Assembly: GCF_003443735.1 (NCBI RefSeq)
Contig: NZ_CP031969.1
Coordinates: 3,658,001 to 3,722,000, forward strand
Reading direction: 5' to 3'
DNA: 64,000 bases
Source: Streptomyces sp. CC0208
GTDB taxonomy: Bacteria; Actinomycetota; Actinomycetes; Streptomycetales; Streptomycetaceae
Part shown: in pieces, positions 1 through 7,277 of the stretch
How positions within the stretch are numbered: position 1 is the stretch's first letter
Layout of the letters: each line of letters begins with the position of its first letter
Translations under genes and position numbers: made by a program
Notes under the pieces: model-generated
What the model was told of the DNA's origin: nothing
Seen by the model: the letters and a program-made list of their open reading frames with translations, nothing else
Databases searched by the model: none

Positions 1-42
1 ACTCCGATCGCCGAGTCGATCGAGGCCGCGCTCAAGGGCTGA
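1..42 (+). CDS. 3' end of an unidentified gene (partial)
   Basis: An open frame enters from the left edge and ends at a TGA at 40-42. The last 13 residues (TPIAESIEAALKG) are too few to name a family. The strong hairpin at 70-121 just downstream fits the end of a transcription unit, which supports this being a real gene end. Confidence 0.5.
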   Translation, partial: TPIAESIEAALKG

Positions 43-69
43 CACTCCCCCAGCGGACCTTGGGCGCTC

Positions 70-121
70 CACCCCCGCCTGTCATGACCGTATAGCGATA
101 CGGGCATGACAGGCGGGGGTG
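70..121 (+). terminator. Long perfect hairpin, probable intrinsic terminator
   Basis: CACCCCCGCCTGTCATG pairs exactly with CATGACAGGCGGGGGTG. Inside it CCGTAT pairs with ATACGG around an AGCG loop, giving a stem of about 23 bp with a single mismatch. It lies 28 nt after the stop of the partial gene at 1-42 and before the ribosome binding site of the next gene, so it separates two transcription units. There is no U-tract, as is common in Streptomyces. Confidence 0.75.
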
Positions 122-168
122 CTCGGCGTTACCTTCGTGCGGCGAGGACAGTGCGAGGAGGAGAGTCC

Positions 169-1173
169 GTGAAGTCCAGAGGCGAGCGGCACATAGGTCT
201 GCTGAACGGTTTCGCGGCCTATGGGATGTGGGGACTCGTCCCGCTGTTCTGGCCGCTGCTCAAGCCCGCCGGCGCCGCCGAGATCCTCGCCCACCGGATG
301 GTGTGGTCGCTCGTCTTCGTCGCCGTCGCGCTGGTCTTCGTACGGCGCTGGGCCTGGGCGGGTGAGCTGCTGCGGCAGCCGCGCAGGCTGGCCCTGATCA
401 CCGTGGCCGCCGCCGTCATCACCGTGAACTGGGGCGTCTACATCTGGGCCGTGAACTCCGGCCATGTCGTGGAGGCCTCGCTCGGGTACTTCATCAATCC
501 CCTGGTCACCATCGCGATGGGCGTGCTGCTGCTCAAGGAGCGGCTGCGGCCCGTGCAGTGGGCGGCGGTCGGGATCGGCGCCGCAGCGGTGCTCGTCCTC
601 ACCGTCGGGTACGGCCGGCCGCCGTGGATCTCCCTCACCCTCGCCTTCTCCTTCGCCACGTACGGCCTGGTCAAGAAGAAGGTGAACCTGAGCGGGGTCG
701 AGTCGCTGGCCGCCGAGACCGCGATCCAGTTCCTGCCCGCGCTCGGGTATCTGCTGTGGCTGGGCCACCAGGGCAACCTCAGCTTCGCCACCGAGGGCCC
801 CGGGCACGCGGCGCTGCTCGCCTCGACCGGCATCGTCACCGCGCTCCCCCTGGTCTGCTTCGGCGCCGCGGCGATCCGCGTGCCGCTGTCCACGCTGGGG
901 CTGCTCCAGTACCTGGCCCCGGTCTTCCAGTTCCTGCTCGGCATCTTCTACTTCGGCGAGGCCATGCCGCCCGAGCGCTGGGCCGGGTTCGCGCTGGTCT
1001 GGCTGGCGCTGACGCTGCTGACCTGGGACGCCCTGCGCACCGCGCGGACGCTCAGGAGGGAGATCGGCAGGCCCAGCACCACCATGACGACGGGCGCGGT
1101 CAGCGCCGTAAGGAAGGCGGACAGTCCGGCCTCGGGGTCGGAGCCGCCGGCCTCGCCGGCCGCCAGGCCGTAG
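169..1173 (+). CDS. rarD: RarD-like EamA/DMT family permease
   Basis: Integral membrane transporter of the drug/metabolite superfamily, RarD branch; the substrate is unknown. The GTG at 169 is chosen because GAGGAGGAG lies just upstream, whereas the upstream ATG in the same frame falls inside the terminator hairpin. About 300 residues match the family: around ten hydrophobic segments, with the typical NWGVYIWAVNSGHVVEASLG block near residues 92-111 followed by GYFINPL. The last ~35 residues (from about EIGRPSTT) are hydrophilic and lie antisense to the end of a decayed MFS gene, so the original stop has probably been lost and this tail is read-through. The call is confident; the natural C-terminus is not. 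Confidence 0.85.
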   Translation: MKSRGERHIGLLNGFAAYGMWGLVPLFWPLLKPAGAAEILAHRMVWSLVFVAVALVFVRRWAWAGELLRQPRRLALITVAAAVITVNWGVYIWAVNSGHVVEASLGYFINPLVTIAMGVLLLKERLRPVQWAAVGIGAAAVLVLTVGYGRPPWISLTLAFSFATYGLVKKKVNLSGVESLAAETAIQFLPALGYLLWLGHQGNLSFATEGPGHAALLASTGIVTALPLVCFGAAAIRVPLSTLGLLQYLAPVFQFLLGIFYFGEAMPPERWAGFALVWLALTLLTWDALRTARTLRREIGRPSTTMTTGAVSAVRKADSPASGSEPPASPAARP

Positions 1174-1377
1174 ACCGCCGTCACGGCCGAGATCCCGATC
1201 GCCGAGCCGAACTGGGTCGCCGTGTGCAGCAGCCCGCCCGCCGGGCCCTGCTCGGACTCGGCGACCCCGTCCGTCGCCGCGATCGTCAGCGGTCCGTACG
1301 CCGGCGCGAACGCCATGCCACTCCATGCCGAACGGCAGGAAGGAGCCGTAGGCGGGCACCGACACGGGTGTTGCCAT
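1045..1377 (-). pseudogene. Remnant of an MFS (DHA2-type) transporter, C-terminal part
   Basis: Read on the minus strand, this stretch encodes the end of a drug:H+ antiporter. VPAYGSFLPFG is in one frame (about 1377-1325). PLTIAATDGV, GGLLHTATQFGSAIG and a last membrane segment (VVMVVLGLPISLL) are in another frame. The junction near 1325 is a frameshift and everything upstream of it is missing. The fragment runs into the 3' end of the rarD-like gene. It is back to back with an HxlR regulator remnant, a common pairing of a regulator and the pump it controls. Confidence 0.7.
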
Positions 1378-1390
1378 CTGGTCGCGCCGC

Positions 1391-1532
1391 CCCGGGTGGA
1401 GTACGAACTGACCCCGCTCGGCGGCACCTGCACGCGGCCATCCGCTCGCTGGTGACCTGGACCGAGGCGCACCAGGAGGCGATCGCGGCGGCACGGTCGG
1501 CGTACGACAGCCGGGCGGCCGCGGTGGTGTGA
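1391..1532 (+). pseudogene. Remnant of an HxlR-family transcriptional regulator (C-terminal end)
   Basis: PRVEYELTPLG, the typical wing and post-wing motif of HxlR winged-helix regulators, is read from 1391. After a one-base frame change near 1421-1428 the family's C-terminal helix continues as LHAAIRSLVTWTEAHQEAI and stops at 1530-1532. No start or DNA-recognition helix is present. It lies next to and divergent from the MFS remnant, so the two probably decayed together after a deletion that removed their shared promoter region. Confidence 0.65.
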
Positions 1533-1571
1533 GCCGGGCCGCTGTCAGTGGTCACCGCTATAAGTGACGGT

Positions 1572-2024
1572 ATGACACCCGTGCACTGGAAAGTCGTGAT
1601 CGACGCCGCGGACCCGCACGCCCAGGCCGACTTCTGGGCCGCCGCACTGCGCTACGAGACCGAGGACAACGACGCCCTGATCCAGCGTCTGCTGGAGCTC
1701 GGCGCGCTGCCGCGCGAGGCGGTCGTCGAGTACCACGCCCGCCTGGCCTTCCGGGACCTGGTCGCCGTACGGCATCCGGACGACCCGTACGACAAGGACA
1801 GCGGCACGGGGCTCGGACGGCGGCTGCTGTTCCAGCGCGTACCGGAGCCGAAGACCGTCAAGAACCGGCTCCACCTCGACCTGCATCCCGGGGAGGGCAG
1901 CCGCTCGCCCGAGGTGGAGAGGCTGACGGGGCTCGGGGCGAGAGTGCTGCGCGAGGTGAGCGAACCGTCGGGGGCCTGGGTGGTGATGGCGGATCCGGAG
2001 GGGAACGAATTCTGCGTCCACTGA
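1572..2024 (+). CDS. VOC (glyoxalase/bleomycin-resistance) superfamily protein
   Basis: 150-residue protein of the glyoxalase-like domain type common in actinomycetes; enzymatic role unknown. Start chosen at ATG 1572 (MTPVHWKVVIDAADP), where homology begins. WKVVIDAADPHAQADFWAAAL is the first beta-alpha unit. NRLHLDLHP in the middle and VVMADPEGNEFCVH at the C-terminus are the usual second half, with the acidic residue in the GNEFC motif. It stands alone between the HxlR remnant and the M28 peptidase. Some members bind metals or act as methyltransferase-like fusions, and nothing here decides between these. Confidence 0.75.
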   Translation: MTPVHWKVVIDAADPHAQADFWAAALRYETEDNDALIQRLLELGALPREAVVEYHARLAFRDLVAVRHPDDPYDKDSGTGLGRRLLFQRVPEPKTVKNRLHLDLHPGEGSRSPEVERLTGLGARVLREVSEPSGAWVVMADPEGNEFCVH

Positions 2025-2185
2025 TCCCCTTGCCGTCCGGTGACCCCCTGCGCTCCGGTATACGAACTCCCCTGACCGGATTGCGCTCTTGACGGAGAGT
2101 CAACCTCAGCTTCACCATCCAGGCACCCATTCGCTGTGGAATCCCTGTGCCCTCAGGGGTTCCCACGGAATTCGGAGCCCCCCAC

Positions 2186-3136
2186 ATGAAGCTCTCGGTT
2201 CCCGGACGCGTCACGGCCACCGCCGTCGTCGCGACCGTCTCCCTCCTGGCCGGCGGATCCATAGCCGGCGCGGCCCCCGCGGGACAGCCCGTGGCGGCCG
2301 CGGCCCCCGACATCCCGGTGGCCAACGTCAAGGCGCATCTGGCCCAGCTCCAGTCCATCGCCACCGCCAACGGTGGCAACCGCGCGCACGGCCGCACCGG
2401 TTACAATGCCTCCCTCGACTATGTGAAGGCCAAGCTGGACGCCGCCGGATTCACCACGACCGTCCAGCAGTTCACGTCCTCCGGCCGCACCGGCTACAAC
2501 CTGATCGCGGACTGGCCCGGCGGCGACACCAGCCAGGTGGTCATGTCCGGCTCGCACCTCGACAGCGTGACGGCGGGACCTGGCATCAACGACAACGGCT
2601 CCGGTTCCGCGGCCGTCCTGGAGACCGCGCTCGCGGTGTCCCGGGCCGGCTACCACCCCACCAAGCACCTGCGGTTCGCGTGGTGGGGAGCGGAGGAGCT
2701 GGGCATGGTCGGCTCCCGCTACTACGTCAACCGCCTGGCCACCACGGACCGTTCACGGATCAGCGGCTACCTCAACTTCGACATGATCGGCTCGCCGAAC
2801 CCCGGCTACTTCGTCTACGACGACGACCCGGCCATCGAGAAGACCTTCAAGGCGTACTACGCCGGCCTCGGCGTCCCGACCGAGATCGAGACCGAGGGCG
2901 ACGGCCGCTCCGACCACGCACCGTTCAAGAACGCGGGCGTGCCGGTGGGCGGGCTGTTCAGCGGCGCCGACTACGTCAAGACGGCGGCGCAGGCGGCCAA
3001 GTGGGGCGGTACCTCGGGGCTGGCCTTCGACCGCTGCTACCACTCCTCGTGCGACACGGCGGCCAACATCGACGACACGGCCCTGGACCGCAACAGCGAC
3101 GCGGTGGCGTACGCGGTGTGGGAGCTGTCCCGGTAA
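2186..3136 (+). CDS. Secreted M28-family zinc aminopeptidase (S. griseus aminopeptidase-like)
   Basis: 316-residue exported leucine-type aminopeptidase that releases N-terminal residues from peptides outside the cell. Residues 1-32 form a signal peptide (KLSVPGR, a hydrophobic stretch, then AGAAPA). All five di-zinc ligands of the family are visible: His124 in GSHLDS, bridging Asp136 in GINDNGSG, Glu171 in WGAEELG with catalytic Glu170, Asp199 in NFDMIGS, and His286 between Cys284 and Cys289 (CYHSSC), the disulfide-flanked ligand known in the S. griseus enzyme. The protein ends soon after the catalytic domain, so no proprotein convertase P-domain is attached. It is transcribed alone; a TTGAC-GGAGA-GTCAA inverted repeat lies upstream at 2089-2103. 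Confidence 0.93.
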   Translation: MKLSVPGRVTATAVVATVSLLAGGSIAGAAPAGQPVAAAAPDIPVANVKAHLAQLQSIATANGGNRAHGRTGYNASLDYVKAKLDAAGFTTTVQQFTSSGRTGYNLIADWPGGDTSQVVMSGSHLDSVTAGPGINDNGSGSAAVLETALAVSRAGYHPTKHLRFAWWGAEELGMVGSRYYVNRLATTDRSRISGYLNFDMIGSPNPGYFVYDDDPAIEKTFKAYYAGLGVPTEIETEGDGRSDHAPFKNAGVPVGGLFSGADYVKTAAQAAKWGGTSGLAFDRCYHSSCDTAANIDDTALDRNSDAVAYAVWELSR

Positions 3137-3146
3137 ACGGGCCCGC

Positions 3147-4754
3147 TCAGGGCTGCTGATCGGCGTTCCGGGCACGTTCCGCGAGTCGGAGCATCCGGGC
3201 ACGCGCCGACTCCAGCTTGCCGGGGTCCTCGGCCGCCGGACCCTCTCCGGCGGCCAGGTCCGTCCACAGGGTGAGCAGCTCGCGCCCGAGGGCCAGGCCC
3301 CGCAGCGGATCCCGTACGGCCTTCCACGCGGTGGCCGCGCTCTGCGTGTTGCCGTAGGCCGCCTCGGCGTCCCCGGCGCGGTGGTGGATGCCGGCCAGGT
3401 CGAGGGAGATCTCCGCGGCCTGGACCGGCTCGCCGCCCAAGTAGGCGATGTAGGCGGCGAGTTCACGCACCCGCAGCACGTCGGGATGCTCGGCGCCCAA
3501 GGTCTCGGAGGCCTCGCCGACCACCTGCTCCGCCAACGCGGCGGCAGCGTCCGTCCGCCCCTCCCGCACGGCCTCGCTGATCCGCCCGACCGGCTCCGCG
3601 AGCACCGCGCCCTCGTCGATCACCAGCCCCTCCCCCAGAACGGCCTCGGCGACGGCGTCGAACCCCCGCACGGGCGTCGGCTTGGGACCGGGGTCGTCCA
3701 GGAGGGGGACGGGGTCGATGAGGGGGGCGGCGGCCCGTGGGGCGGGCGCGACCGACGGAAGCGGCTGGGGCGCGACGGCGGCGAAACCGGCCGTCGGCAA
3801 GGGCAAGGGCAGGGGCTCGGGAACGGGGGCGGCGGGCGGTCGGTGGGCCGGAGGACCGGACGGCGCGGACACCGGGGCCGGTACGGCGTCGGACGACGGC
3901 GGGACCGGGCTCTGAGCAGGATCCCACTGCGACGGGACGGAGGTGCGAGCCGGTCCGGTCTGCGGCGCGTCCGGGGCCGGGCCCTGGCCGGTCTGTGGCA
4001 GGGGCCGCTGTGTGTAGGCGGGGTCCGTCCGGGACGGCGGGGACGGGGTGGAGGCCGGGCTCGCGTCCATCACGGGCGGCGGGCCGAACTCGCCCGTCGG
4101 GGGTACGACCGTCCCGGGGGCCGGAGCCGGGGCCGGGCCGGTGGAGCGGGTGTCCGGCAGCCGGCGCAGGACCTGGGTCGGGGACGGTTCGGCGTCCTGG
4201 GGCAAAGACGGTTCGTCGTCCGTCGGCTGCGGCTCGGGCAGGTCGCTCGGCCGGAACGTGGGGGCCGGGTCGCGCGAGGGTTCGTCGAGTGTCCGCAGGA
4301 GACGCGTGGGCCCTTCTTGCGGGGCGGAGGCCGCGGGCGGCCAGGACTGCTGCGGCGGCGCCTCCCCCGCGCCGGACGGCGACGGCCGGTCTCCCTCCAC
4401 GGGCGCCGTCGCCCCGAACGCGTCCCGCTCGGCGGCCCGGTTAGGGCCCGCGCCCTCCGGCGGAGCCATCCGTACCGGTTCCCCCGTGAAGCGGCTGGCA
4501 CCGTCCGTCGCGACTTCCAGGAGGACCACGTAGCCGATGCGGGCGTCGTGGATCGTGGCGTGGACCGGGTGGCCGTTGGTGCGGGCGAGGCGGTGGAGGT
4601 GGGTCAGGACGGTCTGGTGGAGTTCCTCGCCGGGTGACGCGGTGACCGCTGTGCCGGCCACCGTCGCGGACTCACCCGTCAGGGGGACGCGGACGTCGAT
4701 CGGGGTCGTCCCCCGCTGCTGGTCCCGCTTCTTGTCGCGGCTGAGTCGAGACAT
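3147..4754 (-). CDS. Tetratricopeptide-like protein with a long proline-rich linker
   Basis: 535-residue protein of unknown function. The second ATG (4754, MSRLSRDKK) is preferred: GAGGG lies 5 nt before it but directly abuts the first ATG at 4766. Residues 1-120 form a compact basic/beta region (DVRVPLTGESATVAG and HLHRLARTNG). Residues ~120-360 are low-complexity Pro/Ala/Ser/Asp sequence, probably disordered. Residues ~375-520 are helical with TPR-like spacing (ALAEQVVGEASETLGAEHPD, then EPVQAAEISLDLAGIHHRAG). The TLGAEHPD motif resembles the tetratricopeptide repeats found in kinesin-light-chain-like bacterial proteins. There is no signal peptide. It ends 10 nt from the convergent M28 gene and is divergent from the P-loop protein. 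Confidence 0.7.
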   Translation of the reverse strand: MSRLSRDKKRDQQRGTTPIDVRVPLTGESATVAGTAVTASPGEELHQTVLTHLHRLARTNGHPVHATIHDARIGYVVLLEVATDGASRFTGEPVRMAPPEGAGPNRAAERDAFGATAPVEGDRPSPSGAGEAPPQQSWPPAASAPQEGPTRLLRTLDEPSRDPAPTFRPSDLPEPQPTDDEPSLPQDAEPSPTQVLRRLPDTRSTGPAPAPAPGTVVPPTGEFGPPPVMDASPASTPSPPSRTDPAYTQRPLPQTGQGPAPDAPQTGPARTSVPSQWDPAQSPVPPSSDAVPAPVSAPSGPPAHRPPAAPVPEPLPLPLPTAGFAAVAPQPLPSVAPAPRAAAPLIDPVPLLDDPGPKPTPVRGFDAVAEAVLGEGLVIDEGAVLAEPVGRISEAVREGRTDAAAALAEQVVGEASETLGAEHPDVLRVRELAAYIAYLGGEPVQAAEISLDLAGIHHRAGDAEAAYGNTQSAATAWKAVRDPLRGLALGRELLTLWTDLAAGEGPAAEDPGKLESARARMLRLAERARNADQQP

Positions 4755-4883
4755 CTCATCCCTCACGGTCGTGCACGTACTGTCGAGTCTCTCCGCTCGC
4801 CCCCGGTTCTCACGTCACCGTGATGTCACAGGCCTGTTCCAGGAGGGGGAGGGCGGGTGGGATGACAGGGTCGGGGCGCGGGC

Positions 4884-5375
4884 ATGCGGACCGACGTGCG
4901 GCGAGAGGCGGAGAGCGTGCAGCAGGGACCGGAGATCTGGATCCGCGGGCCGGTGGCCCCGACCGGGAGGCGGTTCGCGTGGGTCGGCACGCACGGCGGT
5001 GCCGGCGTCTCCACCCTGGCCGCCGTCTACGGCGGTCATGACTGCGGACGCGACTGGCCCGGGGCCGGCGCCCCCGCCTCCGTCCTGCTCGTCGCCCGTA
5101 CGCACGCCGCCGGACTGCTCGCCGCCCGCCGCACCCTGGAGCTCTTCCGGCGCGGGGAGCACCCGCCGGGGCTCGACCTCGACGCCGTCGTCCTCGTCGC
5201 GGACGCTCCCGGCAGGCTCCCGCGCCCGCTCGCCCGGCAGGTCAAGGAGATCGAGACCACGGTCGACGTGTACCGGGTGCCCTGGGTCTCCGCGTGGCGC
5301 CTCGGCGACCTGGGCGCGACGCCACCGCGCGGAACCGAGGCACTCGTGCGGCTCACCCGGGCCGCCGCCCCATGA
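4884..5375 (+). CDS. Small P-loop-like protein of unknown function (DUF6668-like)
   Basis: 163-residue cytoplasmic protein. WVGTHGGAGVSTLAAVYGG (residues ~33-51) looks like the deviant Walker A/start of a MinD/CpaE-type NTPase fold, but the usual lysine is absent. VLLVARTHAAGLLAARRTLE and DAVVLVADAPG would be the next two beta-alpha units. The protein is far shorter than true MinD/ParA ATPases, so it may be a degenerate or regulatory member. The family name is from memory. The start is uncertain: GTG codons lie slightly downstream, one after GGCGGAGAG. Its stop overlaps the amidase start by ATGA, so the two are translationally coupled. Confidence 0.6.
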   Translation: MRTDVRREAESVQQGPEIWIRGPVAPTGRRFAWVGTHGGAGVSTLAAVYGGHDCGRDWPGAGAPASVLLVARTHAAGLLAARRTLELFRRGEHPPGLDLDAVVLVADAPGRLPRPLARQVKEIETTVDVYRVPWVSAWRLGDLGATPPRGTEALVRLTRAAAP

Positions 5376-6562
5376 CGGCGGCCGCCTCCCTCTCCGCCGT
5401 GGACCTGGCTTCGGCGGTCCGTTCGCGTTCGCTGCGGGCCGTCGACGTCGTCGCCCGCGCCCTGGAGCGGATCCGGCGGGTGGATCCCGAACTGTGCGCC
5501 TTCGTCGAGGTGTGGGAGGAGGAGGGGCTGCGCCGGGCACGTGAGATCGATCTCCGCGTCGAGGCGGGTGAGCGGCCGCCGCTCGCCGGGGTGCCGATCG
5601 GAGTGAAGGGGCGGCACGGTCTGCGCGGTGCGGCGCCGCTCCTCGCGGCCGGATGCGTACCCGTCGGCGCGACCTCCGTGCCCGGTCCCGGAACTCCCTG
5701 GCAGACCTGGGGACTCGGCGCCCACGGCCGTACCGTCAACCCCTGGCGCGCCGACCGCACCCCGGGCGGGTCCTCGGCGGGTTCCGCGGCGGCGGTGGCC
5801 GCGGGTCTCGTCCCGATGGCGACGGGGAGCGACGGGGCCGGGTCGGTACGGATCCCGGCGGCGTGGTGCGGGGTGATCGGCCTCAAGACCACGAACTCCG
5901 GCCACGGCCGCACCGGCACCGGCCTCACCGCCCCCGGCGTCCTCGTCCGCCACGCCTGTGACGCGGCCGCCTACTGGCACGCGGTCTCCGCGGACGGGAA
6001 GGGGGACGCGAACGGCGGCAGCGACAGGGACGGAGACGAGGGCCGCGGTACCGAACCGCCGCACGCCCTTGGCGTCCCCGTCCCCGCGCTCTGGTCCCCC
6101 GATCTGGGCTTCGCCGACCCCGACCCCGGAATCGTCCGGATCGCCCGCGCGGCGGTGGCGCGGCTGACCGGCACAGGTGTCGTACGGCTCGTCCGGCCCC
6201 TCGCCCGGCCGCGCCTGCACGACCCGGCCACCGCCTGGCTCGCCCTGCGCGCCCCGGGTGCCGACCTGCGGGACGCCGACCGGATCCGGGCCGCCAACGA
6301 TCGTCTCCTCGACGAGATCTTCGCCGACACCGACCTGCTGCTGACACCCACCACCCCTCACCCGCCGCACGGGCACGAAGGCCCGGGTGAGCGCTACTCC
6401 ACCGCTCTCACCTGGGCCTTCAACCTCAGCGGGCACCCGGCGCTCAGTCTCCCGGCGGGTCTCGGCCCCGACGGCTGTCCGGTCGGGCTCCAGCTCGTGG
6501 CCCGGCACGGCGGCGAGGCGCTGCTGCTGGAGGTGGCGCGGGCGGCTCAGGCGTACGCCTGA
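5372..6562 (+). CDS. Short amidase-signature family hydrolase
   Basis: 396-residue serine amidase that cleaves an unidentified amide. The Ser-cisSer-Lys triad of the family is visible as Lys79 (GVPIGVKG), Ser134 (PGGSSAGSAA) and nucleophile Ser158 (GSDGAGSVRIPA, where Ala replaces the usual second Gly). The spacing from Lys79 to Ser134 is 55 residues against roughly 70-75 in typical members, and the middle of the protein is also shortened (families usually run 450-500 residues). A compact substrate pocket or partial loss of function is therefore possible. ATGA overlap with the preceding P-loop protein implies a two-gene operon. It resembles other orphan Streptomyces amidases rather than GatA, because no gatB/gatC is nearby. 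Confidence 0.85.
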   Translation: MTAAASLSAVDLASAVRSRSLRAVDVVARALERIRRVDPELCAFVEVWEEEGLRRAREIDLRVEAGERPPLAGVPIGVKGRHGLRGAAPLLAAGCVPVGATSVPGPGTPWQTWGLGAHGRTVNPWRADRTPGGSSAGSAAAVAAGLVPMATGSDGAGSVRIPAAWCGVIGLKTTNSGHGRTGTGLTAPGVLVRHACDAAAYWHAVSADGKGDANGGSDRDGDEGRGTEPPHALGVPVPALWSPDLGFADPDPGIVRIARAAVARLTGTGVVRLVRPLARPRLHDPATAWLALRAPGADLRDADRIRAANDRLLDEIFADTDLLLTPTTPHPPHGHEGPGERYSTALTWAFNLSGHPALSLPAGLGPDGCPVGLQLVARHGGEALLLEVARAAQAYA

Positions 6563-6567
6563 GATAC

Positions 6568-6609
6568 CAGGCATCAGGCATCAGGCATCAGGCGCCAGGC
6601 GTCAGGCAC
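6568..6609 (+). repeat. Six tandem heptamers (CAGGCAT type)
   Basis: Three exact CAGGCAT units are followed by CAGGCGC, CAGGCGT and CAGGCAC, starting 5 nt after the amidase stop. A simple-sequence array like this usually comes from replication slippage. No function is evident, although it sits just upstream of the promoter at 6614-6641. Confidence 0.85.
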
Positions 6610-6613
6610 CCCC

Positions 6614-6650
6614 TGGACAGTTACTTGCGCACGCATATAATGCATGTGCG
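6614..6650 (+). promoter_or_regulatory. Candidate sigma-70-type promoter with overlapping inverted repeat
   Basis: TGGACA (6614-6619) and a perfect TATAAT (6636-6641) are separated by 16 nt, in an unusually AT-rich pocket upstream of the flavoprotein gene. CGCACGCAT and GCATGTGCG form an imperfect inverted repeat (6628-6650) covering the -10 box, a position expected for a repressor operator. The regulator is unknown. Confidence 0.55.
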
Positions 6651-6686
6651 ATTATCTATCGTACGCCGATCAGCCGGGAGCTCTCC

Positions 6687-7277
6687 ATGACACGCCGTTT
6701 CCTGTTCGTCCTCGGCAGCAGCCGAAGCGACGGCAACACCGAACTGCTGGCCCGCCGGGCCGCCGAGCAACTGCCCCCGGACGTCGAGCAGCAGTGGATC
6801 GACCTCGCGGAGCATCCGCTGCCCGACTTCGAGGATCTGCGGCACGACACGGACCATGTGCGTCCGACGATCGGCCACACGGCCCTGCTCTTCGACGCGA
6901 CGCTCGCGGCGACGGACATCGTGATCGCCTCCCCGTTGTACTGGTACTCGGTCTCCGCGCACGTCAAGCGCTACCTCGACTACTGGTCGGGGTGGCTGCG
7001 CACGCCGGGTGTCGATTTCAAGGCGACCATGGCGGGGCGCACCCTGTGGGGTGTCACCGCGCTGGCCCACGAGGAGTTCGAGGTCGCCGCCCCGCTGATC
7101 GGCACCCTGAACAACTCGGCCGCGTACATGGGGATGCGCTTCGGCGGAGTGCTCCTCGGCAACGGCAGCAAGCCCGGTGACGTGCTGCGGGACACCGACG
7201 CGCTCGCCCGGGCGAAGACCTTCTTCGACCAGGAGGCCCCGCTCGCGCGGTTCCCCTACGAGCAGGTCACGCAGTGA
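6687..7277 (+). CDS. Flavodoxin-fold NAD(P)H-dependent FMN oxidoreductase
   Basis: 196-residue cytoplasmic flavoprotein of the NADPH-dependent FMN reductase / WrbA-like superfamily. VLGSSRSDGNTELLARRAAE at residues ~7-26 is the phosphate-binding loop for FMN. DIVIASPLYWYSVSAHVKRY is the second FMN contact region, with the typical PLYWYS. LWGVTALAHEEFE precedes the last strand. The start is fixed by GGGAG about 6 nt upstream and by the promoter at 6614-6641, which suggests it is transcribed alone and possibly induced. Its stop overlaps the convergent ABC permease gene by 11 nt. It could be a quinone or nitro reductase; the substrate is not decidable. Confidence 0.85.
   Translation: MTRRFLFVLGSSRSDGNTELLARRAAEQLPPDVEQQWIDLAEHPLPDFEDLRHDTDHVRPTIGHTALLFDATLAATDIVIASPLYWYSVSAHVKRYLDYWSGWLRTPGVDFKATMAGRTLWGVTALAHEEFEVAAPLIGTLNNSAAYMGMRFGGVLLGNGSKPGDVLRDTDALARAKTFFDQEAPLARFPYEQVTQ

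Noticed and set aside
948..1472. Complete MFS or other gene on the minus strand near 1-1.5 kb
   Set aside because: Only the C-terminal membrane segments match. The upstream part is another frame and the N-terminal helices are missing, so it is a relic.
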